From: Echinometra lucunter
Lineage: Eukaryota; Echinodermata; Echinoidea; Camarodonta; Echinometridae
Direction: 5' to 3'
Assembly (NCBI GenBank): GCA_029962745.1
Contig: CM057171.1
Location: 20,888,209 to 20,952,208 of the forward strand
DNA length: 64,000 nt
Below, in pieces: positions 1-10,234 of this stretch; the stretch's first letter is position 1, and each line of letters starts with the position of its first letter. Below the pieces are notes generated by a model that was not told the DNA's origin, ran no database searches, and saw only the letters and a list, made by a program, of their open reading frames with translations. A program made the position numbers and the translations under genes.

Positions 1-1523
1 GGTGGCATTTGGTCCATATCAACATAGCATTGAAGTGGTGAATAAACATGACCTGCTCAGGGTATTTTGAATTGTAATGACTAGATCAACATTAAAAATG
101 GCTGTGCAAATGAAGGAGTTTAAGTCAAAGGATAAAGGCATCTTGGACTGTTCGGTAATGAAGGGTCTTTGTTACAAACTTATTATTAAAGGTAGTCTCA
201 ACCTTTTGCAAAATCTACGAAAATTCATACAACTTGGCATGAGTGTAGGATATCCCCTTCTGATACTTTTTTTTAATCTTATGGTCATACGTTATTAAGT
301 TATTGATATAAAATGAAAATCTGGCTACCAATCTTGAATAAGCTCACCAGCAGTACTGTAGATATGTAGTGCAGAGCTAGCTCAGTGCAGCTCGCTCAGC
401 AGCCACTACACTGTACACATAGCAGTGCTTGCGTGAACCGTTTCGTTGTGTGCTATCTTTCAGCAGAGGGAGCTGTTCTAACTAACAGTCAAATTAAATT
501 TAGAATCTTCCAATCTGTTTTTCGTGACACGAAAAATTAACTTAAAAATTGGATAATTAGAAAAATACTGATTAACACCCATCTTCCAACTTAATCATTT
601 GGTGGGAAGATATTATCTGTGATATACTATGATATACTACTAGATTCTTGTAATGTCATATTTTAGGCTACAAAAGGCTGAGACCAGCTCTAACATTGAG
701 GTGAATAAACTCAGCTTTGCAAAGCTCAATTAAGTTGGGGATTTTAGGAAAAAGTAAGGAATAAATCAATATGAAATTAGGCTCTGCAAATTAAGCAATA
801 TCAATGAATGGACAGCTTGGGCTGTGTTGTAATTAAGAAGTCTGTGTTCCAAACTTGGTGGGAACATTTCCTGACAGCAATTAGAAAGATAATAATCAGA
901 TCAATATATGTATCTAGGTATGAATAAGTGTAAATACAGATGGCTTTTTTTTATTATAAAGCAAAATGCAGGCAAACCAAACAATAGAGTGCAGTATTGA
1001 CTGTGGAATACATGAATAGTATTGTGTATTCTATATGTTTCTACATCTTATATGTTTAGATATAAAGCATTGCCTACTATGTGATGTATGTATTAATTCT
1101 TGGAATTCAAGAACATGCAGTCGGTTAATTAAATTATCTTGCAGCTGAACATACATGTACAGGTGTTGCGAGTCATGAGAAAAATACAGCACTTGATAAT
1201 TTGATCGCCTTGTATAGTTGTTGAAATAATGTAAAACTTGAGGATTAAATTTTAAAAGATTGATCGCTGTGAGAAATCCAAATGACTTAAAAGTGTATGT
1301 GTACATGTAGATTTCAGAGAAAGACATTGTAAAACTGATTCAGAAATCTGTTGGTAGGCCTTCAAAAGATCCATTAAAAAGACAATCTTTTTTACTTCCC
1401 AAGTAATGTAATATGTATTTGTTTATATTCTTCACTTTTAGATATTTGGTGTTGCAACCACTGTTTTGTAATGTACCATATGTTTATTGTTTTGTAGTTG
1501 AAGACCAACTATATGTATTGATG

Positions 1524-2193
1524 TAGAAGGCTTCACGGTATACCAAGTATTCTTTCTTGAAGATGAGTATGGTCCTGAAAAGGACCTACTCACTCTCGAC
1601 GTTTCGGTAAGCATGTGCTTACCGTCCTCATTCTCGTGAGGTAAGCATGTTCTTACCGTCCTCATTCTCCTGAGGTAAGCATGTTCTTACCGTCCTCATT
1701 CTCGTGAGGTAAGCATGTTCTTACCGTCCTCATTCTCGTGAGGTAAGCATGTTCTTACCGTCCTCATTCTCCTGAGGTAAGCATGTTCTTACCATCCTCA
1801 TTTTCCTGAGGACGGTAAGAACATGCTTACTGAAACATCGAGAGTGAGTAGGTCCTTTTCAGGAGCATACACTATGAACATGACGGACAAAGAAAGTGGA
1901 CAAAATAAACAACCCCTCATTCTACCCTTCACAATGGTTCAGGTAGTCAAAAGAACATCCCTTCACAGCTATTATGTTTAATCAGTAGTTCCTGGTGAAT
2001 ATGCATGTGACACCTGTCCCACATATTTCAGATAATAGCTGTGAAGGGATGTTCTTTTGACTACCAGAACTATTGTGATGGGTAGAATGAGAGGTTGTTT
2101 ATTTTGTCCGCTTTCTTTGTCCGTCATGTTCATAGTGATACTCATCTTCAAGAAAGAATACTTGGTGTACCGTGAAACATTCTACATCAATTC
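1524..2193. repeat. Foldback element with hairpin minisatellite core (contig 1)
   Basis: Inverted ends (GATGTAGAAGGCTTCACGGT at the left; its complement near 2170-2193) surround a ~34-bp tandem repeat of about six units (about 1600-1835). Each unit joins GGTAAGCATGTTCTTACC and CCTCATTCTCCTGAGG, both palindromic hairpins. A second foldback (1870-2137) is inserted into the right arm. Allelic to 10328-10964. Confidence 0.8.
1870..2137. mobile_element. Palindromic MITE, TIR CACTATGAACATGACGG
   Basis: 268 bp with arms of about 115 bp; flanked by ATA on both sides (1867-1869, 2138-2140). Absent from the contig 2 allele. Confidence 0.75.
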
Positions 2194-2283
2194 GTACTAC
2201 CACCATTGAAACCTTCAAAGAATATTTATAACTATATGTATTTTACCTGCCATTGTCCTTTTCTTCCATGTTGTATCTTACAG

Positions 2284-2418
2284 AGAGTGATACAAGCTGT
2301 AAGTAGACAGTCTCTACCAGAAAGCCATGGGAAGACATTACTATCTCTTGTGTCAAGTCTACTGCAAGCAATCAGAGGAGATATACATCAAGATGATATC
2401 ACAGTACTAATCCAAGCA
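2284..2418 (+). CDS. UTP20: UTP20 exon e7 (contig 1 copy)
   Basis: 135 bp on the + strand with the same borders as 10100-10234. Because it is followed here by e8-e13 on the same strand, it shows the true order and orientation of the gene and exposes contig 2 as reversed in the scaffold. Confidence 0.9.
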
Positions 2419-5400
2419 GTAAGAATGTCTGATTACAGTGTGTTCATGTAGTGAAACTTACTGTAATGGAAAACTTGTGTATAGAAAGACTGCTTTGATA
2501 TGATAGTTATATTAGTGATAAAAGTATTAGCAGTAATACCAGCAGTTGTAATAATGTGTTGATGGTGACGATGAAGAAGAGAGAAAGAGAAAAGGAAGAA
2601 AAAGAAGTTGAGGAGGAAGAGAAAGACAAAGAAGAAGAAGAAGTTGAGGAGGAAGATGAAGATGAAGAAAAAGAAGAAGAAGAAGGAGGAGGAGGAGGAG
2701 GAGAGGAGGAGGAGGAGGAAGAGGAGGAGGAGGAGAAGGAGATGAAGAAGAAGAAGAAGTTGAGGAGGAGGAAGATGAAGAAAAGGAAGAAGAAGAAGAA
2801 GAAGAAGAAGAAGAAGGAGGAGGAGGAGGAGGAGGAGGAGGAGGAGGAGGAGGAGGAGGAGGAATGAGAAGACTCAACAATATTTCATTAGTACCTGTCA
2901 AGTACATTATCAATTTCATAAACTTGTAGATAAGCAACTTTCAAATATTCTGTTGCACATCTATTCACTTTTATACCATACTATTACATATTTCTCCATG
3001 TTCATGTTTAGGTATTTCACAGCAAATACAGCAGTCATCTTATCTTTGATTTCAGCCGATCTGTCTTCCATATCAACAGCTTTGAACAGGTACTGTCATT
3101 CTGAGGTGCATTTTTAATACCTCAAAGCAATTATTTCTATAATACTGACGGTGATTCTTTGTTCATTGTAATGGATCTCTGTATGCCTCCAATTAAATGG
3201 AGCTAATGGTATAATCATATGTTTATATCATCAATCAATTAGGGGGTGTACATCACACAAGCTAGGCTTTTTAGTAGATCCCTCCACATATCCCTTTGTC
3301 ACTTTTCTGTGTTGTAATTGTGTATTTTATGCTTTTTGCAATGTTTGTACAATATTATTGTAATTTTTTGTCAAATGTGGAATCTGAATAAAAAATCAAA
3401 TCAAATCAAATCTGAAGACAAAACTGCTATGCATGGAGATGTATGACAGGGGAACTGTGATTTGCATCTACATGTTCTTGTCTTCTCCTAGAAATATAGC
3501 AACCAGATTTGCCTTCACAGCTGGAATTTAACAATTATATGAGAAAGAGATATGATTCGAATACAATATATGACAATATTTTGGTCAAAAGATACAAGAT
3601 ACAAGATATTTTATTTCGTCTTTGCAACATAATTACAAGGAAATTTGGTTTCCACTGGTATAAATCAAGAAAAATACATAAATATAAGAAACAAAGGTAG
3701 AACACATATACAGCAATAGAGGAAAACATGAAGAATACGTACGAATAAACAAACATTGTCAAAGTACTTGGGTGACAGGGACAGATTTTTTTTTTTTTTT
3801 TTTTGGGGGGGAATAGTTGTCTTTTGCAATGTCTTTGCATGGGTGTGGCAACCCTCTTTTTTGTGTGTGGTTGGATATGCAGCCATCCAACAGAAAGTTT
3901 ACAAAAATAGAAATGTTGCAAAAATTGTGCATTGCCTGAGTATTGTACTGCATTTTACTTTTCATGAAAGCTTTTATTTACAATTTCTTTTGAAATATCA
4001 GGATGTTCTTCCAGCACTATGTGAGTACTGCCATTCCAAGATGGCTGCCAAGGATCCTATTACCACGGAGACCATGTTTCTTACATTGACCGATCTTATC
4101 ACTACCAAACGATCATCTATTGATGTGGGAGATGACATCACTGACTACAAACCTTATATCCTTGACTTCAGTCGACAAATACATATCAGGTACATGTAGG
4201 ATTGAAAAGAATATATAGATTTTCAAGAGGTCAACCTCTTCTGTATCACCAAGTTTTAGAATAATTGTGGTGTCATAAAATAATCCGTGAAATTTTAACC
4301 TGTTGAGCATGTTTTATTTCATTGTAACATACATTTTCTATAGACCCAAGCCCACATTATCCTGGGCTTAGTGGTAAACAGGTTAAAACCGTTTGCTCAA
4401 AATGATTGTATGCATGTACTAGAAATTGATATTGGTTTCTCAAGAATTCCCCTATCTTTTGTATCTTAGTGGCTCTTTTAACATTTTTTTTTTCATGGTT
4501 GAGTACAATTTGTGACAGTGATCCTCTGTCTTTTCTTTCACCCCCTGGATTGGTTTATTGGTTTACCAGAGCTTGTTGAGCTTTCTAAAGCTTGGGCCCA
4601 TTTTATAAAACTTGTTATCAGTAACAAAATAACTGTTATAAGCTACTTGAATCCTTGCATCTGATTGGCTGAGAGCAAATTTGTCATAGAAATGTGACAG
4701 TTGTTACTGATAACAAGTTTTGTGAAACGGGGCCCTGTATTGCTACGCGTTTCTCCTGACATGTAGTTTTTGCAATGAAATCTACATCTCACACTTTCAT
4801 GTTTGTTCCATTTGTTGCAGTAAGGCAAAGAAGAAACAAGCCAAGAGGAATGATGTAGCGAGTGTCCCAGAATATCTCATGGCTCACCTAGAGTGTGGAG
4901 ATGACTACAAAGATCCTTTACTCTGGGCAGCTCTACTGTGTATCCCACATATCAGGTATGTTGTTCTGTTCTTCTCTGGCAAAAGGAAGCAAGTGTGACG
5001 AGTACAAATGCCACAAAAATGTTTTTGGCCAGGCCCTACATGTATAACATGGAAATTTGTGATCAGAAATAGTGCTGTTTGCTGCGACTTGCTGTGATTT
5101 GCTGCTGTTTGCAAAAATTTTCAAGGTAATTCTGTGCACATGCTTCCTTTGCCACCAAAATGCTTCAAATATACCAAATCTATTAAAAGTCACTTTGCAT
5201 GAAAAAGTTTCCATGAAATTGTCACTTGCTCCCTTTTGCCAAGGTTAGGCAGTGTTAGTATTACTGTTGTTTTTTATGTTGACAGTGTTATGTATCTTTT
5301 CTGCTCTCTTGTCTTATTAATACATGTTCTTGTACCTCATAGCTCAATATATTCACCAAAATTGAATAATATCCCTGTAGGATAAACTTGCTCTGAAGGC

Positions 5401-6897
5401 TTGTTCGCATGGGCAAACCCCCATGGTAAAACCCCACATTTTTTTTTTGTGTGTGTGTATATACATGAATGATATATGAGGCAGAAATCATCTTTTTGCC
5501 ACCTGATGGCTAAAAGTTGTGGACCAATCAAATTCTTATAAATTTAACGCACAAATTTGCACAACTTTCTGTAAACTTTTATTAGAGCATGAACTATTCA
5601 TCAGCATCATGAGCATCTCAATATCAAAGTAGTCAGGTAGAAACACCCTTGGGGTTTCCGCTGGTGATTGCCCCCGGATATCCAAATCAGCCTTGATATT
5701 GCATTTTAAAATACTGTATAAGCTGAAATTTTCGCGGTGGTTTAATTTTCGCTAATTTCGCTATGATGTCCTCGCCAAAATTTCCACTCAGTAAGATGCC
5801 TGTATACTTGTATAGAAATATCTTTCAAAACGTGAAAATAATAACTTGCTAATATGTCAAACTTGTCTCAAATCGCTAAAATATTAGCTTATACAGTAGA
5901 TGTCCATATACAATGTGTAAATGCATGCATTCATATGGTTGCATAACAGGTGAAATGTAATATTGTATTCATTTTATGTGATGCACTACAGTATTATGTT
6001 TATATGATTGAAAACAGACAATTAATCTGAATCTAAATCTGAAAAAAATGAATCTTTCTTCTTACAGACCTGTTGATAGATCTGAATGCTGTAACAAACT
6101 CCAGAAAACAGTAGCATCTCTCCATGAGGTAGTTCTCAAACTAGGCCCTGATGAAAATGGTAAGACCTATAAGCTATGCTCCACCTGTCATGCTGTGATA
6201 CTATGCTATCTTCATTTAGCAAATTTAGTCTAGCTAATTTAATGAAAATGGGGTAACCCACTAGTAATTGCATAAGAATTTATCCCACTGCAGTGCATTG
6301 CAGTCAGGTCCCTGGAACACTATACTAAAAGTCTCAAGAATCCGAGCATGGGAAATATTTGGAATTTGCATGATACATGTGTGTATGCATATCAGCTTGC
6401 ATAATTCATAGTTGTGCTATGAATTGGATCTAGGTGCCCAACTAAGGTCATTTACATTGTAGGTGTTGAAATCAATGAATTAAAGCTTAGTATACAATGA
6501 TCTAGGTAAAAACATTTTCAGAGTGATATTTGCATAGGAGACAGCCATGGGAAAGGAATTAAGGGGGAAAGAGAATTAGGCTAAAACTTATTCAAGTATC
6601 TGGTTGTCAAGCATGTTTGCATGATTATTGGATGTAATTAGCACATTTGTAGATAAGTCATTCACAGACATTTTCCATATGCATAAATATACATACATGT
6701 AATGTATATCTATGCATATAGATATGCATCAGAAGTAGCAGGTGTGGGGGCACATGCCTCCGGGCAACAGTGTTGTACTTCACTTTTGTGCACCCTGATC
6801 CACTTGTTGCTCCTTAATCTTCTATGTTCTTTCATTCTTATTATGTATTTGTCCACTGCTATTGATGTACTGTGCTTTTTTAAAATCTGGTCAGATA

Positions 6898-6960
<63 letters not shown>

Positions 6961-8816
6961 CATATTACAGTATGTTATGTGATATGAAATTAAAACATCC
7001 ATAAATTTCTACACAGTAAATATTTCTAGTTTGGTATAATAGACACTTTCCATGGAGAGTGTGATCAGTTCGCCACGGACAGACATTTTCAAAAAAACTC
7101 AACTTTGAAGGCCTATAAGAATTAAGTGACAAGGTATCATGGATTACTTTATGGTTTATCATGGAGGTTGTCACTAAGTGTTCTGAGAAGTACATGAGTT
7201 TGGTTGTCATGGTTTCCTGTTCAAATGCAAATCAAAGAGAGGTTCACTGTCACGGACAGACAAGATAGAAATTAGGTGTGTGACCTTCTAGTACTCTTTT
7301 GCTATTTCTGTTCAAATAGATTAATCTTGTCGAATATTTTCAAGTACAATAATGTTAGTCACATAAATTGGCTATACCCTATCATCCATTTAGAATTTGA
7401 AATCAAACCCTTGATTTTTTAGGAGATGTCAAAATGGTGTGTCACAGCCCGACAATTTACTTAAAAAGAGCAATTTTCAACAACACCCCTGCTGAAAATG
7501 GTTTGGTCCAGATAAGTCCCCATCGCAGAACTTTCTAAGGAACCTTATACAAACAATTTGAGATACAAATAAAGTTGGGTATAGTCTCTTAACGGACAAA
7601 ATGTTACCCTTAACTGATCACATTCTGGACTCCTACTCGAGTTATCTCAGGCGTTGTACTCATTGGGTTTATGCTTTCTTGTCTTCTAGAATCCATGTTC
7701 TACATCCTATCTCAAGCCATTCAGAGCCTTCTACTACTGTCCAGGCCAGACTCTCCAACCTCAGTATTAGGACTAGACTGCATCATCTCACTCTTAAGGT
7801 ATTTTGATATTATTGTGGAGTTGATGTGAAGTGTTTGAATTATTCCTTTAGATGTGCAATATACATGCACTAATGAATTTATGTAGATGTACAGTGTAGT
7901 GTTTTTTTTTTCAATTTATTTGTTTATTTATTCATTTTTGTATTTATTTATTTATCTATTCATTCATTTATTGAGTCTTTTTTACCCGGGTTGACTTTAT
8001 CATTGGTTCAAACACCATTTTACATGAAGGCCTTGCAAATTAAGAATAATACATTATAAAACAAGTTACTGACATAACAAATAGAAAAATGAATAAAGCC
8101 TAAGATTAATCACAAACATATTCCACTAAAAAAGAGATAAATTACCAGTTGTAAACTCAACAAGTCCAGATCAAAAGAAAATCATACATGTATACGAAGC
8201 CGTATAATCAATAAGTATCCGTCTCGAAGGAAAATCTAAGTAAATTTGTGACCCTAGAGTGATAAACTTTTAAATAATTCTGCTGTGTACGGTCATGTAC
8301 AGGCTAGGTATGATAATAATGGTGATGATCTCAATGGCATATTGTGATATTGAGGGTTATCAGATAATTTACATGTTTGATAATAATAACATTGGCTGTG
8401 GTGAAACTGTTAGGAAGAGGAATGTTAACAACTGGGCATTGTGGTGTGTGCCTGTAATCCATCTAACAGTGGAAGTTATATACTGATTTAGTGGACCCAG
8501 GTTCACGTCTGAGTCACGTCTTTTGGATGGTGACATTAAAGGTCGGTCCCAGACGTTAAACAATCTTATCTAATTGATACAAGTTTGTAAACACCCAATT
8601 CAACAACAATAAGATGATGAAAATATTCATCTGAAATAACTTTGATTCTGTTATCACATTTCTTTTAGCCACCACCCATCGTCACCTCCAGTCCTCTTAG
8701 CATCTGATTGTTATCTGAGTCTGTGTGCAGAGACTAACAAAGATATACTCACACCAGACATCCTTACATCTCTGTATGGTCTATTGGAACACAATCTATC
8801 ATCACCATACAGTCAG
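2284..8816 (+). CDS. UTP20: UTP20 exons e7-e13, second allelic copy (partial gene)
   Basis: Seven + strand exons: 2284-2418, 3012-3089, 4002-4189, 4821-4955, 6068-6159, 7690-7798, 8669-8816. All junctions have AG/GT borders and matching phases, giving 294 codons of HEAT-repeat UTP20. The copies at 10100-10234 and 34060-40896 differ by a few amino acids and many silent or intronic changes, with no frame damage in either. That fits two functional alleles better than a decayed duplicate. The exon chain stops only because the contig ends after e13. Confidence 0.92.
2556..2867 (+). repeat. GAA/GGA-rich microsatellite
   Basis: A purine-only tract of GAA, GAG and GGA triplets, over 300 bp. Present only in contig 1, exactly in the stretch missing between contigs 2 and 3. 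Long ORFs on both strands (E/K-rich and S/P-rich) come from composition, not coding. Confidence 0.95.
3012..3089 (+). CDS. UTP20: UTP20 exon e8 (contig 1 copy)
   Basis: 78 bp, phase 0, acceptor GTTTAG, donor GTACTG. The frame reads VFHSKYSSHLIFDFSRSVFH then INSFEQ, aligning with vertebrate FESRFEKRLIFSFSEVMFAM. The other forward frame is open longer but breaks splice phase, so this frame was chosen. Confidence 0.86.
3240..3416 (+). mobile_element. LINE-like 3' tail with (AAATC)n end
   Basis: A stretch ending in GAATAAAAAATCAAATCAAATC, typical of the short tandem 3' ends of CR1-type non-LTR elements. No coding sequence. The allelic copy is at 34290-34467. Confidence 0.5.
3786..3811 (+). repeat. 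Poly-T/poly-G tract
   Basis: T18-G8 run. Similar T-to-G tracts occur at 15898-15918, 21428-21460, 26627-26646, 34835-34860, 46400-46427 and 59752-59788. Confidence 0.85.
4002..4189 (+). CDS. UTP20: UTP20 exon e9 (contig 1 copy)
   Basis: 188 bp; encodes DVLPALCEYCHSKMAAKDPI through YKPYILDFSRQIHI. It aligns with vertebrate LFLPSFLSYIVNCFLIDDAV. The donor splits a Ser codon (AG|T) shared with e10. Confidence 0.9.
4594..4734. mobile_element. MITE, TIR GGCCC...AACTTGTTATCAGTAACA (contig 1)
   Basis: About 140 bp with 33-bp imperfect inverted ends (ACTTGTTATCAGTAACAA and TTGTTACTGATAACAAGT). The core carries TGATTGGCTGAGAGCAAATT. Located directly upstream of e10. Confidence 0.7.
4821..4955 (+). 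CDS. UTP20: UTP20 exon e10 (contig 1 copy)
   Basis: 135 bp; encodes a lysine-rich start (KAKKKQAKRNDVASVPEYLM) then LLWAALLCIPHI, matching vertebrate QSWAALVVLPHIRP. The last Arg codon is split (AG|A) with e11. Confidence 0.93.
5712..5899. mobile_element. MITE, TIR TACTGTATAAGCT (contig 1)
   Basis: About 188 bp bounded by TACTGTATAAGCTGAAATTT and, inverted, AAATATTAGCTTATACAGTA. AT-rich with TTCGC motifs and no ORF. Allelic copy at 37572-37774. Confidence 0.65.
6068..6159 (+). CDS. UTP20: UTP20 exon e11 (contig 1 copy)
   Basis: 92 bp; encodes PVDRSECCNKLQKTVASLHE then VVLKLGPDEN. Aligns with vertebrate RPLEKEKVIPLVTGFIEALF. The donor is GTAAGA in phase 1. Confidence 0.88.
6897..6961 (+). 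repeat. (AAT)n microsatellite, contig 1 allele
   Basis: About 21 perfect AAT units in the e11-e12 intron. Confidence 0.95.
7690..7798 (+). CDS. UTP20: UTP20 exon e12 (contig 1 copy)
   Basis: 109 bp; encodes SMFYILSQAIQSLLLLSRPD then GLDCIISLL, matching vertebrate LFVLCQAVNTLLSLEESSEL. Acceptor TTCTAG, donor GTATTT. Confidence 0.88.
8669..8816 (+). CDS. UTP20: UTP20 exon e13 (contig 1 copy)
   Basis: 148 bp; encodes HHPSSPPVLLASDCYLSLCA then TSLYGLLEHNLSSPYSQ, matching vertebrate EPSVLLLADLYYQRLALCGC. Ends phase 0 at GTATAT. Last exon of contig 1. Confidence 0.9.
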
Positions 8817-9292
8817 GTATATATGTCTCTCTTCTGTTTTCCTTTAAGGTAAAGTTGAGATAATTCATAGAAGTACAGAGGTAAAGTCCCCAGTTATCCG
8901 CGATACGGAAAACGGAAAAATTTCACGGAATTTACAGAATTTCACAGAAAACGCGATTTTTCAGGCAAAAAAAAAAAATACGAAGAATACAGTGAAAATC
9001 ATGAAAAACATAGTAAAATCCAATAAAAACAAAACCATGCATCAGTGAAATATCTGTATCAAACCTGTTCACAGTGTTTAGCGTGTGTTCGCCAAGCTTT
9101 ATCTGCATACTGCAGTGCGTGTATATTAGGGTAACTTAAGTTTTTCCAAGGTTTTTACTATTGGCAATTGTTTTATCATATGTTTTGTACATGTCACCGG
9201 AGAACATGGAATTTGAAGTTTAGAACACCGAAGAACACAGAATTCGCATTTTAGAAAACGGAAAACTGGGGACTTTATACAAAGGTTTCTTA

Positions 9293-9478
9293 AAGTGGTA
9301 GAGCAGTGGTCTCATAGCCGGGAGTACCTGGGTTCGAAACCAAGTGGATGCGCTCTTAAATGCCCTTTGGCAAGGTATTGATCCTCATACTTAAGACGTC
9401 GGTCCCCTAGTTTCCTACCTAACAAGCATACACATGCTTTCTTAAGCAGTCAGGTAAAATAATCAACCATATAACCAT
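9293..9478 (+). mobile_element. tRNA-derived SINE (contig 1 copy)
   Basis: Contains GTGGTAGAGCAGTGG (box A-like) and GGTTCGAAACC (box B-like), followed by a body shared with 12695-12897 and 40967-41163. Cut by the assembly gap. Confidence 0.7.
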
Positions 9479-9978
9479 NNNNNNNNNNNNNNNNNNNNNN
9501 NNNNNNNNNNNNNNNNNNNNNNNNNNNNNNNNNNNNNNNNNNNNNNNNNNNNNNNNNNNNNNNNNNNNNNNNNNNNNNNNNNNNNNNNNNNNNNNNNNNN
9601 NNNNNNNNNNNNNNNNNNNNNNNNNNNNNNNNNNNNNNNNNNNNNNNNNNNNNNNNNNNNNNNNNNNNNNNNNNNNNNNNNNNNNNNNNNNNNNNNNNNN
9701 NNNNNNNNNNNNNNNNNNNNNNNNNNNNNNNNNNNNNNNNNNNNNNNNNNNNNNNNNNNNNNNNNNNNNNNNNNNNNNNNNNNNNNNNNNNNNNNNNNNN
9801 NNNNNNNNNNNNNNNNNNNNNNNNNNNNNNNNNNNNNNNNNNNNNNNNNNNNNNNNNNNNNNNNNNNNNNNNNNNNNNNNNNNNNNNNNNNNNNNNNNNN
9901 NNNNNNNNNNNNNNNNNNNNNNNNNNNNNNNNNNNNNNNNNNNNNNNNNNNNNNNNNNNNNNNNNNNNNNNNNNNNNN
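9479..9978. other. Assembly gap of 500 N
   Basis: A run of exactly 500 N, a placeholder rather than a measured distance. The flanks are not true neighbours: the left flank ends in the intron after e13 and the right flank in the intron after e7 on the opposite strand. Confidence 0.99.
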
Positions 9979-10099
9979 GTGTTACTGCTAATACTTTTAT
10001 CACTAATATAACTATCATATCAAAGCAGTCTTTCTATACACAAGTTTTCCATTACAGCAAGTTTCACTACATGAACACACTGTAATCAGACATTCTTAC

Positions 10100-10234
10100 T
10101 GCTTGGATTAGTACTGTGATATCATCTTGATGTATATCTCCTCTGACTGCTTGCAGTAGACTTGACACAAGAGATAGTAATGTCTTCCCATGGCTTTCTG
10201 GTAGAGACTGTCTACTTACAGCTTGTATCACTCT
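10100..10234 (-). CDS. UTP20: UTP20 exon e7 (contig 2 copy)
   Basis: 135 bp, 45 codons, phase 0; encodes RVIQAVSRQSLPESHGKTLL then SLVSSLLQAV. Aligns with vertebrate LSTSCWKTLLDVISALILGE. The donor is GTAAGA. This is the last exon of the contig; its allelic copy on the opposite strand (2284-2418) differs by one residue (AVRG against AIRG). Confidence 0.9.

Larger units (their letters stand above)
1..9478. other. Contig 1: allelic copy of UTP20 e7-e13
   Basis: This N-bounded block carries seven UTP20 exons on the + strand. Positions 1-2538 are the reverse complement of 12480-9979, and about 2880-9478 match 33925-41160 directly, with scattered substitutions and small indels in introns and exons. 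It therefore bridges contigs 2 and 3 and shows that both belong to one gene. The stretch 2540-2870, missing from both other contigs, is a GAA/GGA-rich repeat that probably caused the break. Read as the second haplotype; a recent segmental duplication is the alternative. Confidence 0.85.

Noticed and set aside
2527..2937. Ser/Pro-rich and Glu/Lys-rich ORFs
   Set aside because: Artefacts of the purine-only microsatellite.
3035..3115. Alternative frame of e8 reading YFTANTAVILSLIS
   Set aside because: The reading does not match splice phase with e7 and e9; the phase-0 frame aligns with UTP20 instead.
9419..10018. ORFs made mostly of X residues (also at 33313-34165 and 56886-57633)
   Set aside because: They run through runs of N and have no sequence support.
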